NCBI RefSeq assembly: GCF_037975245.1
Contig: NC_092565.1
Location: 2,799,499 to 2,863,498, forward strand
DNA from: Apostichopus japonicus
Lineage: Eukaryota > Echinodermata > Holothuroidea > Aspidochirotida > Stichopodidae
DNA length: 64,000 nucleotides
Direction: 5' to 3'
How positions within the stretch are numbered: the first letter of the stretch is position 1; each line of letters starts with the position of its first letter. Shown here piece by piece: positions 43,173-54,375 of the stretch. The position numbers and the translations under genes were made by a program. A model generated the notes under the pieces. That model was not told the DNA's origin, ran no database searches, and worked only from the letters and a program-made list of their open reading frames with translations.

Positions 43173-43244
43173 AATCTTTCTAGAGATATTAACCCATGGA
43201 AAGCACCCCTCTCGATGTTTAAGATGGCATTGTCTGACAACGTG
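43173..43244 (-). CDS. slit: slit exon 3: LRR2 of domain D1
   Basis: This 72-nt exon lies between the acceptor TTGCAG and a GTAAGT donor, phase 2-2. It encodes TLSDNAILNIERGAFHGL and then ISLER, one full LRR. IERGAF is the signature of Slit LRR2 (known for the family). The split codon with exon 2 reads ATC, Ile. No frameshift or stop is present. It is separated from exon 2 by a short 1.8-kb intron and from exon 4 by about 18 kb. Confidence 0.93.
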
Positions 43245-45051
43245 CTGCAACGTAGTCAAGTTTACAGCAAATATGAAAGAAAAGAAGAAGAAAATATTAA
43301 CTAAAAGAATGAAGTGCTGTCTTTAATATTCAAATTTAGAAGATACATACTAAGCATTGAAACATGTCAAACATTGGCAGTGGATGGTTGCTAACATTTC
43401 AACTTCTCTCCAAACATTTGGAAAGTAATTATTAATTAGGGAAAATGTTTACAACCCCAAATTCCTGTATGGATGAAATTCCTGCATGGATGGGTGTTAG
43501 GCAATGGGCAAAAAGAGAAAAAAAGCTTATACTGTAGGTATTACTAAAGACATTAAATCTTAAAGTATTATCTACCTCATCATAATAAAGTAATAAATAT
43601 TTTTTGATGATAAAACTAATCTTATAAAACTTCTGAATCCAGCTTGTTTGAATTAACAAAATTATTATACGGTTTCAACCGCTACAACAATTATTTGCAC
43701 AACTAAGAATCTTAGGAACTGTTTCCAACTAAAAGCTAAGGCGATTGGAGACCAGCCTTTAGCTTTAGAATTTAAATAACTCAACAGGGTTAACCTGTCA
43801 AGCAGTCCCAATAACACAACTGCGATCAAAATGCCTAACTATGACTGGTGACTTTGATCTGTGTTGCATTCTCATTACAAAATATAAAAACTAGGGTGAA
43901 AAGGACTGTGAATGGCAAATGGAACACCTGATGCAAACTTATGGTAAATGTCTTGTGATTGAGGACAATGGAATACAAAAGGTTGGTCACAACAGAAGCC
44001 CCACCATTATCCCCATCTTCTTAAAATGCGTAAACAACAACAATGGATTAGGACCTAATAATGATGAAGTAATTACCATCCCATCAGTGATTCCTTGGGT
44101 GGTCCATGTACCTTTTCAGTCCCCAAATAGGATAGGCAACTGCACACAAAAGTTGACATTTCTAATTTTTGTTTTGGGTAACATAGCATGCGGTAGATTT
44201 GCATGGTCTATGGAGTGAGGTAGATACCAAATAAACACTCAAGGTATGAATCAACAAGTCACTCTCGGACACCTTTTTTTCCCCATTTTGCAATTAAAGG
44301 GTGTGAGACTCACGCAAAAAGAAACGGCTAATGCCGGTAATTTGACCTAGTTTCGAATGAGGTGTAACAGAAGTGTTAGACACCACCATCGATCCCAGAA
44401 AATACACACACAGCTTGCTACCCTCAGTAATTAGACACTAGTGTACAGTCAGTACATACAGCTGCGGTCAATACCCACAGGACAGTGTAGAAGCTATACA
44501 GCGATGGACATCTCAGGTAAGGTATCACATTTCATTACTGTCTGCATTACTAGCGACACAAACAAAACATCACTTGCAAGCAACAGAAAGTTAACTTTTT
44601 CAGATGGCCGCACGCGGTTTGGGGCGAGTCTTCAATGCCTTTAAACAAAGAGTGGTACCTTACACAAACAATCCGTAAATCTATGGTCTAGAGAGAGTCT
44701 CACATACCATTTTAAATTTCCCATTTACACATTGAACAATACTTTCTAAATTGATACCACTCTTCATGGTTAGTAACAACACATTGGATGGTCTTCAGTT
44801 TCCAAGTCCATCTCTTGGCGGGAATCTCAAATCCAGTTCATTTTTGTCTATTCAAAACATGTTGCAGCTAGATTGCTATAATTAAAGTTCATCAGTTTTA
44901 TATTAATTGGCACCCAGCATATTTGTGTTTGCTTGGATGAGAAAATGTGTACTGTGTAGTCAATGCATGAGAATGAAAAGACTGGCCTACAGTTGAAAAC
45001 TGAATCCAGCTAATAGAACTGGCCAAGAAAATAAACTTGCATGAAACTTAC
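43245..45051 (-). other. slit intron 2 (LRR1 to LRR2)
   Basis: 1.8-kb intron without repeats I can name. A 99-codon plus-strand ORF (43919-44218) has no motif and is probably chance. Confidence 0.8.
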
Positions 45052-45123
45052 ATGACTCTGAGCGCTCTAAGTCCATTGAAATCATCACGTCTAATATCTG
45101 TGATGTTGTTCCCTGCCAAATAT
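45052..45123 (-). CDS. slit: slit exon 2: LRR1 of domain D1
   Basis: This 72-nt exon begins after the acceptor CTTTCAG, ends AT before the donor GTAAGT, and enters and leaves in phase 2. With the split codons it adds one leucine-rich repeat: YLAGNNITDIRRDDF, then NGLRALRV. The NNIT...DF.GLR.LRV series matches the first LRR of animal Slit proteins. One LRR per 72-nt exon is typical of slit genes. Skipping this exon would keep the frame but remove one coil of the solenoid. Confidence 0.93.
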
Positions 45124-46680
45124 CTGAAAGTAAAATACATTGAATTCATTACTACTGATGAATCTACAAGATTCTATTGCATGTCCATATTTATTAAACT
45201 GCGAATGTATTAAGTGGTCTTAGTTACAGAGAGAAAATGGAGGTTCTTAATAATATTTACTTACCAGCACAGACTATTTTCTGTCCACGAGAATCAAATT
45301 CATAGTCTCAACAATGAACTATGCCTAGGCTAAAATTATACAAAGGATTTTAGAAGGCTATGAGTTCTTAGTTCTTACAGATGCTTACATTACTTTCTAA
45401 TCCTGAATCCACTTTACTTTTTTGCATTAATAGGGGAAACTGACATGTGAGCTATGCAATAGTGGTCAAGTTGATATGCATAACTAGCAATTTTTAATTG
45501 ATGAAACAGAACAAACCTCAGATTTCATTAAAGAATTTTATATGGAAAACATTTACATCAACCATGATCATGAACTTGAAATGTTCTACACTGCAGTTTA
45601 AAATCCAAGCATGCATTCTCATCACAGGCACGATCAATGATTATATACCATAATACAAGTATACCGAAACATTTAGCTGTTTCAATCTCCGTCACAAAAC
45701 CTCAGAGCAATCAAGAATATGTACAGGGTATAAGTTTGCATAGCCATTCGCATGCCCAAGGATTAGACTATAAAATTGTAATTATATGGCCTTGGTTGCA
45801 TCTGCCACCAGAATATATGAAGATTACCTTCTAGGATAAACAAAAATTTACTAAATGTATGAAACAGCTAAGTTTCTTCCATAAATATTATTGATTTTGT
45901 TGGATTTTAGATATTGGTATAGCTATAGGCCTCATGTTTACTGACTAAGGGTTAGAGCTGGGTACCCTGTGGGGGGTAGGGGGAGAGGAGGGTGGGCACA
46001 AAATTATATTTTGGGAAACAGAAAAACTTTGTACTCAATTCAAAGGCACTTAAGGTTGTAACTTCTCCCATGAAAATAGAAATACTGCATTCTACTTCCA
46101 TCTATTATGTTGAATTTTCCTAGCATAATTAAGCTCCCAACCAATGTATACATATATGTCATGTTTTCATTACTATAAGGTTCCATGGGCCACATTAATA
46201 GGGTTGACCCTTGCAATACTCTAGCAAAATAATACAGATTCAGATTAGCCTAGGAGTAGGAGTAGGACTAGCCTAGGCTTACACTTATTTTAGCCTGTTG
46301 TTTAAATAGCAAAAATACATTCCTGAGAAATACATTGCAGCTGTGTCAAAGACCAAAATATGAATAATTATAAGTCGTATTTTGTTTCCTGTACTTTTCA
46401 TACCAGTATACGATAGTTTTAAGTCAGTGTTAATAGGCTTATTAATAATGTGACCACAAAACGCCTAACAATAATATCATCCTTTTAGCGAACCAATTAA
46501 GTTATGGAGAATAGCCTACTACTAGTAAGTACTGACTTAAGCTTAGGCCATCACTGGCATAACTTTCGGCAGGTGCAATTTACATAAAATTAATGGTTAA
46601 CGGAATCTTCAGGTTTCGAAAGTGTATAGACATAATAATGAGAACAAACTAAGATAAAAAGACAATGTTTCAAGCCCATC

Positions 46681-46932
46681 TTCATATACTTTGAAGTTCC
46701 ATGATAAGGATAGTTCACGATCTTCTGCTGCAGACGACAGATTGCAGATTATGTGTTACTGATTAAATACTGCATAGAGTATAGTACTTACTACTACTAC
46801 TAGACTAGTACACAGCATAATTTGAATATTCATATACTTTGAAGTTTCCTGATAATGATATTACATGATCGTCTGCTGCAGACTATACAGACTACAATTA
46901 CATATAACAGATTAAATACTGAATAGAGTGTT
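46681..46932. repeat. Diverged direct duplication, about 100 bp, offset 148 bp
   Basis: Two copies (46681-46785 and 46829-46932) share TTCATATACTTTGAAGTT, then gatc.tctgctgcagac and agattaaatactg.atagagt, with scattered changes. Confidence 0.75.
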
Positions 46933-49495
46933 GATTACACAGCATAATTTGCCTACACATAGGCTAAAAGATAAAATTTTCTTTCTTCATATAGGCTATA
47001 GGCAATTGGTACTTTTCCGAAACTTAAGTCGTAAACATCAGATCAGACTAAACGTGGATAGATCTCGCTTGTTCAACAAGTGTCAAGAACGACACACATT
47101 TATACTGTAAAGATTATGATGAGCCCGAGTGAAAGATCTGGGTTCAATGGTTTGCATTGTATGTGAAATTAAATGATGAATTAGGCACGAAATTAATTTT
47201 GATGGTTGAAATCGATAAACACTGCCATCAGTCCAGATTGGATATTTCTGTAACACGTTTAAGTTTGAGAAATGACCATTTAAACAGCTTAGGTTAAAGG
47301 TCATGAAGTATAGGCCTATTCGCCCCAACTTTAAGGATATGCTAAACATATTGCTAACAGATTTGAAAAATTCTTCTCTTGACGTTCTGAATCTCCATTT
47401 TTCTGATGAAGAGGATCGTTAAATGATACACAAAACCAACCGTCATCTTTAGCTTATACATATACCTATACGTTTGGGCATCTTTGAGAAGAACAAGTCG
47501 CCCAAACTGCTAGTCCTGAAACTCTTGCCCCGTTTGGTTGTTGAGTCATGTCTTGGAGCTGTCATTTTGTAAATTTGTGATGTCACGTACCACTAAAGGA
47601 ACGAAATATTTTTATCTTTTTTGATCTTTTCATATTTTCAAGGTAAAACCGCCATCATTACTATTTAGGTCATGTTAAGGGCTTCAATGTGTTAGATTCA
47701 AAAGTTAAGTTATCCTTTAACCACTGATCCAACAAAGTATAGGCTAAAACCTCCTTTAAGCTTTCCCTCCTCCCGTGTCAATCGTATCATCCCTACCCGA
47801 CACCCACCCGTTAATGGTCAGAAAGTTTAAGGGCGAGAGCAGATGGGTTTGCATTTTCCACAGTCGCATAATGTAACCACAAAAACAATCATTCATCCCT
47901 CCCATACTTGTCCGAATAAGAGATAATGCTCCTGCAGCAACTGCATGTAAGAATTATAGGTTAAAAGAAATGTTTTGCAAGATGATAAGCAAATGCGGCC
48001 ATAGATTTGGGCGCCAGCCAGCTGTTCAGGTGGCTGACTAAAAGAGAATATGATGAATAATTGTGTTAGAAGTGTTCTCCTCGCTTCTATCATCATCTAC
48101 AAAAGTAGCAAACGATACATATCGTGAGCATGAAAACGCGTAAGCTATTAGAAAGACAATGATTCAGATAACCGACGTACGGCTTATCCTTATAGACTGA
48201 CATAGACGGCATTAAAAAAATCACTTTCGCCTTCATTTTAATGCAATTGTTCAAAACCAGTCTTGTCTGTGATCCGTCATTCACAGCATATAAAATAAAA
48301 TGTTGCACAGTGAAAGATCCTGCGCAGTATTGCCCTCAAATTTGAAGTATGCATATATAAAAAATAATTGTTACACATTTATGAAAATGAACGGCTCCTT
48401 CCCAAGATGTACTGGTCGTCAAAATTATTCAAAAATTAAGTTAGACAATGACTAACTGCATGAATGGAATAATTTGAAGGTACAGCAAGTTCGTTAAGAA
48501 ACAAACATGTACATAAAAGTACGGTACAATTTTGAGGTAATAATACTTTGGCACGACGTTAGGACGGTATTTTGTGGTAATTAAAAATAACATGAAAATA
48601 TGCCTTCATTGTTTATTAACGTTCTGTAAAACAACAGCACACACGTTATGTGCGTAACATACTATCAAATTAACATTCAGAGTTTGTCGAAGATTAAGAA
48701 CTGGGATGCAGTTTCAATTAGGCCTATAGACTTGAAATAATCGTGCTTAATTGGTAAAAGAAAAATCTAAACTGTTTGGTGCATGATAATAATGTCATTT
48801 TCTCTCTCATACTTTTTTGAACAACTAGCCTATTTACATCTACGGAAGTGAACTACCCGAGTCATGACGCAATAGAACTTTACAAGGAAAACACGACTTT
48901 TCGGAATTCAAGTTAAGCCATTCTTTTGCTTCGGTTATATACAGACGCATATAATCTATCGGCTCAGCAAAAGCAATCATCGAGAAACAAAGAACTTAGG
49001 TTACAAGCCTAACCCTTCTCATAGACTTTGTAGACAAATTCCAAAGCCAAAGATATGTGGCATATTGATGTAAATACTCTATAAAGGATCGTATAAATCT
49101 CAACCAACTTCAAAGACCCAACTTGCTCGGCAAGAGACGAAAACTGCCAGAAGATGGAATGTGTGCAGATAACCTCAAGATAAGAGCAGCGACTAACCGG
49201 AACTTAGGGGAGGATGCAGAATATCATTTGATACTGTGCGACCCAAATAATGTGCAGATGTTTGACTAATTTCTGTTCAGTCGACGTTAGGCTAACATTT
49301 TACAAGCTGACACAAGGTACTCAAATGGACCTAACTTACAAAATGATTTATGTATGATATGATTTTATCGCTTCCGGTAGCTGAATGAACAACAACGATT
49401 GATGCCGATTCAGAAAAAAAACCGTTTACACTCAATCAATATTGTAAACCGTCGAATAACAGCATGTAAGCGATCGGGAGTTGGATACTTTTATA

Positions 49496-49861
49496 CAGTG
49501 GCGTAGGAAGGTACTTTTGAGTGGGGGGGCTGAAGACTGATGGCCGGCCTGGGGGAGGGGTCTAAGGGGAGGGGGTGTCCCCCTCCCCTTTGGATTTTTT
49601 TGCATTTCTAGGTGGCCTCAGATGAAATTTGGTGCAATATAGCACACTTCAACACCCTCTCCATTTTGTGAACTTAATTTTGTATTTTCACCTGGCCTTA
49701 GATGCAATTTGGTGCTCCAAATGAGATTTTTTTCTCATTTGGAAATGAAAAAGGGGTTTTCTGACTTGCGAACCGGGGGGGCGGAATGATACTTCCGCCC
49801 CTCCACATTTTTCACTGGGGGGGCTGGCGCCCCCCCAGCCCCCCCGGTTCCTACGCCCTTG
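49496..49861 (+). mobile_element. hAT-type MITE, copy 2
   Basis: 366 bp with the same ends as copy 1 (CAGTGGCGTAGGAA and TTCCTACGCCCTTG) and a perfect 8-bp target duplication, CTTTTATA, at 49488-49495 and 49862-49869. It is highly similar to copy 1 throughout and in the same orientation, which points to fairly recent movement by a transposase supplied elsewhere. It lies in slit intron 1. Confidence 0.9.
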
Positions 49862-50224
49862 CTTTTATACCACAAAACGAAATGTGGAATGCCATTGGAA
49901 ACTTTTTTTTTTTAATGAAACGTCGTAACACGCTTGGGCATTTTAGCGCATGCTGCAGTGAGAGGAACATTACGAACTTATAATGGTCCATGATGCATAC
50001 GAGGCTATTTGTAATGTAAATTTAGTATTAAAAAAAAAACTGCCATGAGAATATTATGTGCATGGGGTATAATGTCATGCAAGAAAACAACTCCCTCGAT
50101 GACCGCAGGTGTGACACTACAGACAAACAACATTTACTGTATGTTTCTCTTCCTAAAAATCCTTGATTCGGCCCCCTTAGCTTTCTATAAAGGTTCATGC
50201 CCCTACCCAAATCAGTTGGGAACC

Positions 50225-50303
50225 TCCGGGTTAATTTAGAATGTGTACGCCCCCCCCTCTACCTCCCCTACACCCAAATTTGAAATCCTCTGCGACGCCA
50301 CTG
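50225..50303. mobile_element. Possible end of another hAT-like element
   Basis: A C-rich stretch ends in GCGACGCCACTG, the reverse complement of a CAGTGGCGTC hAT-type end. I found no partner end or target duplication. Confidence 0.35.
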
Positions 50304-50949
50304 TTGTGGATGACCCAAACCGTTTGAAATTTCGTTAAAGTTGTTACCGTGAAGAAATGTCCATAAATAGCCTCATACATAATACGCACACAACTGCTTC
50401 CATGTACTCATAATGTTTGCCCAGTGTTACAAACATGGTTTATTATGGGCCTCACTAAAGAACCCTGAACTAGGCTGTCTCTTCTCTAATGAGGTCATCC
50501 ATTTCGATTTACTTTGTTAGATGTACCGAAATTAATCACATAGGAAAGAGCACCCCATGAGTTACAACGAATTTTAAACTAAACGCTCGGCCTTTATCTC
50601 CTTCAACCTTTTTATTTATTTAGTATATTTTGATGACATGTTTGAGGGAACGAAATTGCGACGGTAGTATACATTGGGTACAACTTATTCCTAACAAATC
50701 ATCCAAAATGACTGAAATAAATGCTACAATAACTATGGTTACGAAGAGGAAATAAAAGAAAATATCATCAAATATACCGACAGTCATACAATTCACGTAT
50801 AGCATAAAAGTCATATTTATACAGGGGTAGTCATTGTGTGTGTATGTATGTATGTATGTATATACGAAACACTAACACTATTTGTATTCAGAGGGTTTAT
50901 CATACAGATCAAGTATTACAAGTAAACAAAGTTTTGTTTACAACCATGC

Positions 50950-50995
<46 letters not shown>

Positions 50996-51025
50996 TACAC
51001 ATCTATATATATATCTATATATATT

Positions 51026-51075
<50 letters not shown>
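50950..51075. repeat. (TA)n / (CA)n microsatellite beside the exon 1 donor
   Basis: About 100 bp of TA-rich repeat (50950-51050) is followed by 25 bp of pure CA repeat (51051-51075). In the transcript this is (UG)12 starting 24 nt after the slit exon 1 donor, followed by (UA)n. Two overlapping plus-strand ORFs rich in Tyr-Ile come only from the repeat. Confidence 0.97.
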
Positions 51076-51099
51076 AATGTATATTTGATTAATACTTAC

Positions 51100-51272
51100 A
51101 ATCTTTCCACTGAATGAGGGATACCATTAGGCACTGCCAGTAATCCACGCTCTCGGCAGTCCATGACACTACCATAACAGGAGCATGGACGCGGGCATGT
51201 GTCAGTTGCTTCCACAAATGAAGAAAAAATTAAAGTGAGCAATAAATATCCAAAAGCATGTATTAATTTCAT
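51100..51272 (-). CDS. slit: slit exon 1: start codon, signal peptide and LRRNT cap
   Basis: The exon encodes 57 residues plus two bases. Residues 1 to about 22 are a signal peptide (MKLIH, a hydrophobic core LLLTLIF, and a likely cut after VEA). Residues 26-39 carry the N-terminal LRR cap cysteines in the pattern C-x3-C-x-C-x6-C (CPRPCSC, then MDC), followed by GLLAVPNGIP, the usual end of an LRRNT. This matches the start of Slit, where the cap covers the first LRR domain of the secreted protein. The start ATG has A at -3 (CTCAAGATG), and an in-frame TAA lies 9 nt upstream, so translation cannot begin further 5' in this frame. The exon ends in AGATT before the donor GTAAGTATT (phase 2). A CA/TA microsatellite begins 24 bp beyond the donor. 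Confidence 0.93.
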
Positions 51273-51281
51273 CTTGAGTAG

Positions 51282-51314
51282 TTATTCAAGTTTCATTTGC
51301 ATTTGCAAAAACAT
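51282..51314 (-). promoter_or_regulatory. Upstream ORF in the slit 5' UTR
   Basis: A 10-codon uORF with three in-frame ATGs (ATGTTTTTGCAAATGCAAATG...) ends in TAA 9 nt before the slit ATG and in the same frame. All three uATGs have a pyrimidine at -3 while the main ATG has A at -3, so leaky scanning to the main start is likely. It counts only if transcription starts upstream of 51314, as the TATA position suggests. Confidence 0.6.
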
Positions 51315-51405
51315 ATACCACCAAAATCCTCACGAACGGCTAAATTCCAATAAATATCCACAAGGTCCCTGGCCGTGAGTACCGCCGGAGAGGTGCTATC
51401 AGCTT

Positions 51406-51412
51406 TTTTATA
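51406..51412 (-). promoter_or_regulatory. Candidate TATA box of slit
   Basis: TATAAAA (in GGGATATAAAAAAG) on the minus strand, about 135 bp upstream of the ATG. With normal spacing transcription would start near 51377-51383, giving a 5' UTR of about 105-110 nt. No transcript evidence is available. Confidence 0.5.
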
Positions 51413-52734
51413 TCCCTTCTTATTTTTTACAGCTATTTTCTACTTGATTGTATTTCGTAAGCGCCACCCAAAAAAAAAACAAGGCAAATCACGTATTTTT
51501 CACCAAGCCGCTACTCATTAACTCCACGGGAGGGAAATAGACAGCGTATGTAATTCCATTATCGCGGCTATTCCAAAAGGTTGTGTCCGAACTTTATCAG
51601 AGTTAGTTACGTAGTGTTACCGAATAGCAGTAGATCAGTATACAGTTCACCACAGACTTCACTGCTGCAGCAAAGTTACCAGTCAGTTGAGTGTAACGTA
51701 ACCCTTACACAGTCGTCCAATCAGCGTTCGCTTCCCGGAATTGCCACTGAAAACTTCGAGTACAGCGCAGTCAAAACTTGATGTAACAGTGTCCCCGTCA
51801 TAGAATACCGAATCTAGGTCTTGAAGTGGCGTGCTTACTCGTGTGGAAAAAATACAAATTTTCTTTGCAGACAGTAAATTGTCCTTGCTGTGACGTGTAA
51901 TAAATGTAAACAAACGTCTGTTTCATCGTCTCGTGATGGTAACTTATAACGGTTGAAAGGTATCTTACACAGTTGAAGTTACTTTCCCACTTCAAGTGCG
52001 GTAAAAACCGTGAAATGGGACTACAGTGTCGTACAACTTAGAAGGTTCCCCGAGTGCATTCAGGCATTTTGTTTTTCGTAACTCGAAGGGAAAAGGAAAG
52101 TTTATCATACTTTATTTCACTGTAAAGATGTTATCTCTAAATAATTCTAGAGCGGATATAGCAGGGAAAGTGGGGGGGGGGGCATGGGATGGAATGATAG
52201 GGTAGGAGGATAGGACTGGGGAATGTCACCCTTATCACCACCCCTTCCCCGTCCTTTCTCTATGTCTCTGCCCCTCCCCTCCTCTCTCGCTCTTTTAGAT
52301 GGTCTTATCCCCATATAATCTTTATGTGTGTAACCTATATGACATATCCGCATACCAGTCCTCTTTTATATGTAAGACTCCCTCCACCCCAAATATTCCC
52401 AGCGACTCAAAGCTAAGTATAGTCCCCCACGCGTTATATCATCACTGGTAAGCCAGTGATACTCTACGAGAATACGCGACGAAACCGAAATGGAAGTTAT
52501 GATAATAGGCCCGCATGAAGCTAGCAATGTCAAAGTCAACATCGAATATGTTCATGGAAACAACCGCCCATTTGATTATTCTGTGTTTGTCAGAATCTTT
52601 ATCGTGGGTCACCAGTTGATTGCCTCACCATACACCATTGGCGCCCTATTGGTCCCATCTCTCTACTCACAAAGCCCGTATTTATCTGACGCCCTATTGG
52701 TCCCATCTCTCGAGATAATCAGCAGTTATTTTTA
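51413..52734. other. Upstream region of slit, no gene seen
   Basis: Proximal upstream DNA. It includes a short G run (52170s), a purine/pyrimidine-rich patch (52150-52300) and a repeated phrase (gccctattggtcccatctct at 52645 and 52691). I see no supported exon. Confidence 0.6.
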
Positions 52735-53004
52735 GGACGCATAAGCGACCACAAATGTGGGGAGAAGCCCACAAGGGTTTATATACAACTTACACGTCGG
52801 GTGGCTTCCAATTCAACATTTTAACTCAAATTTGGAATCTTTTCAATTTAGAAAGTCATTTCAGATGGGAAAACCGTAGATTGCTCTTGGATGAAAAACC
52901 CACCTTACTATGACCCGGCCGGGAATCGAACCCCGAACCTCCGATTGCTAAGCCTCATTGCTTCAAGTGCCACCGCCTTTATCCACTCGGCCACAGCACC
53001 GGTC
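52735..53004 (-). mobile_element. tRNA-Ser-like SINE candidate
   Basis: The head (53004 down to 52911) reads as a degenerate class-II tRNA: box A TGGCCGAGTGG, loop CTTGAAG with a TGA (Ser) anticodon, a long variable arm, and box B GGTTCGATTCC. The acceptor ends roughly pair (GACCGG with CCGGGTC), but the anticodon stem has several mismatches, so it is not a working tRNA gene. The sequence continues on the same strand to about 52735 (ctacggttttcccatctgaa and onward), which fits a SINE body. The lower limit is a guess. Confidence 0.55.
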
Positions 53005-54200
53005 TATCAACACCTGTTAATTCCTGTTATTCCATAATTAAATCCATTATACATCATTAACATTATTTTATGGGATGGGGAACCATATGTTTTTCATTGT
53101 ATATTTCCAAAGTCCAAATGCCACCACACCGTACACATGAAATTAGCAAAACCTTTGTCTTCGATTGAACTCATTATGCAAATTACAAACGTGATTACGC
53201 GTTAAACGTCAACAATCGTATACATTGGAGTCGTTTTATTTTCTTTATATTCCTTCTGTTCGTTGGACAAGTTGCCAATGTTTACTAGTGAAGATGTCTG
53301 TCATGGACTGCAAGTGTAATATTATCGCTCTCTGTGTGATAGTCTTTCATTTCCTTCAGACTATAAGATTGAGGACCGTTTTGCAGAAGATAAACATGCT
53401 TAACTGATATGGAACCCGACCCTGCTAGACAGGCCAATTACGCGGGGCCACTATGACAGTACGAAGCGAAATCGAATATCGAATTAAGTAGAGCAGAGAG
53501 ACTGGGTTGGTTTCGCTCGGATGCACCCTTGTTGTAATGAAGTTACTGCTGTCATCCAACCCTCATTGAACTGGCATAGAGAGAACGATACCATCGTTAC
53601 TCGAGTAAACACTCCAACAAGCGACTGTTTGCTATATAGCTGTGCCAGTAGATGGGTAATAGCTTCAAAGAGAGTTTTCGAGGGTTACCGACACAGGTGT
53701 GTGAGATACTAGCTTGTTTACCGTTGGCTGAAGTGTCAAAATAAAGCTTAAAACCCACCAAAGAATGCTCATTACTCATCTTGAGAAAGAATAATTTGAA
53801 AGGCAAATTTACCGAGTGAAGGCTAATGGTTACACTTCTTGATGTATGCTACCTCTCATTGTTTCTCGCATGTCTGACAACAAGTGGCGGGATACGTCAC
53901 TGAAGAAAAGCCTTCGTTGTCAACAGTATCCACACAAAAGAATTAAGGGCCACTCAGAGAAGGCCGAAAAGGGGTTCGGAAATACTGAAGACAAATTCCA
54001 CTCATAAGTTGAATGAACTGTATAATCAAGACGATCGCTTTCACTAATTTGACCAAAGAAAAAGGGTATTTAAGTTAGGTCTATCGCCAAAACGTAGGCC
54101 TATAGGTTATTGGATAATTCAGAACACCGTATTGTATTTAAGGTATTGTCCAAACGAATTTGTTTCTAGGAGTGACCGCAAGTCAAGTCACAAGTGATAT
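53005..54200. other. Intergenic stretch, nothing recognised
   Basis: Short ORFs only (60-69 codons), none with a known motif. No repeat above the background was seen. Confidence 0.6.
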
Positions 54201-54375
54201 CGAGTCACTCCAAGATTAATGTATGTCGTCCAGTCACAGAGTTGACAATTCATAATCATGGACGTTAAATATGAATCTAAGAGACTGCCTTCGGTTAGCT
54301 TGCGGCTTTGATAAGCCAATTATGGCTTCTTCGCGAGTTTCTGCTTGCAGGAGGATCTAAAATACATACATACAT
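54201..54375 (+). mobile_element. SINE copy 2 (head lost)
   Basis: Matches the body of the 27117 SINE from CGAGTCACTCCAAGATTAAT through TTGCGGCTTTGATAAGCC and TTCGCGAGTTTCTGCTTGCA to AGGATCTAAAATA, then (CATA)n. The tRNA head is missing or replaced. It lacks about 10 bp that copy 1 carries (ttgttgacaaatgaca against ttgaca). Its tail repeat also differs (ATACA in copy 1, ATAC here). Confidence 0.85.

Larger units (their letters stand above)
45124..51099 (-). other. slit intron 1
   Basis: 6.0-kb intron. It holds a diverged tandem duplication (46.68-46.93 kb), hAT MITE copy 2 (49.5-49.86 kb), a possible further hAT end (50.3 kb) and a long TA/CA microsatellite next to the exon 1 donor. Otherwise I see nothing coding. 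Confidence 0.8.
1..51383 (-). other. slit: slit gene, 5' part (gene span within the window)
   Basis: The span runs from the predicted transcription start just downstream of the TATA motif to the left edge, where the gene is cut off. Seven coding exons are visible: one signal peptide/LRRNT exon and six 72-nt LRR exons, all with GTAAGT donors and all joined in phase 2. In order they match the start of Slit domain D1: LRRNT, LRR1 with NNIT and DDFNGL, LRR2 with IERGAF, LRR3 with LPELLF, LRR4 with PRKAFR. That series, and PELLF in particular, is what separates Slit from other LRR proteins such as peroxidasin. Slit proteins are secreted ligands for Robo receptors and guide axons and cell migration (known for the family). 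Introns 1-6 are about 6.0, 1.8, 18.0, 20.7, 3.0 and 0.75 kb. LRR5 onward lies outside the window. Confidence 0.9.

Noticed and set aside
50838-51092. Plus-strand ORFs rich in Tyr-Ile and Thr-His
   Set aside because: Translation of the TA/CA microsatellite; the real exon 1 is on the other strand.
1-51383. Assignment to peroxidasin or a generic LRR receptor
   Set aside because: The exon order and the NNIT, IERGAF, LPELLF and PRKAFR motifs follow Slit domain D1 specifically.
52911-53004. Functional tRNA-Ser(TGA) gene
   Set aside because: The anticodon stem is badly mismatched and SINE-like sequence continues downstream, so I list it as a SINE candidate.
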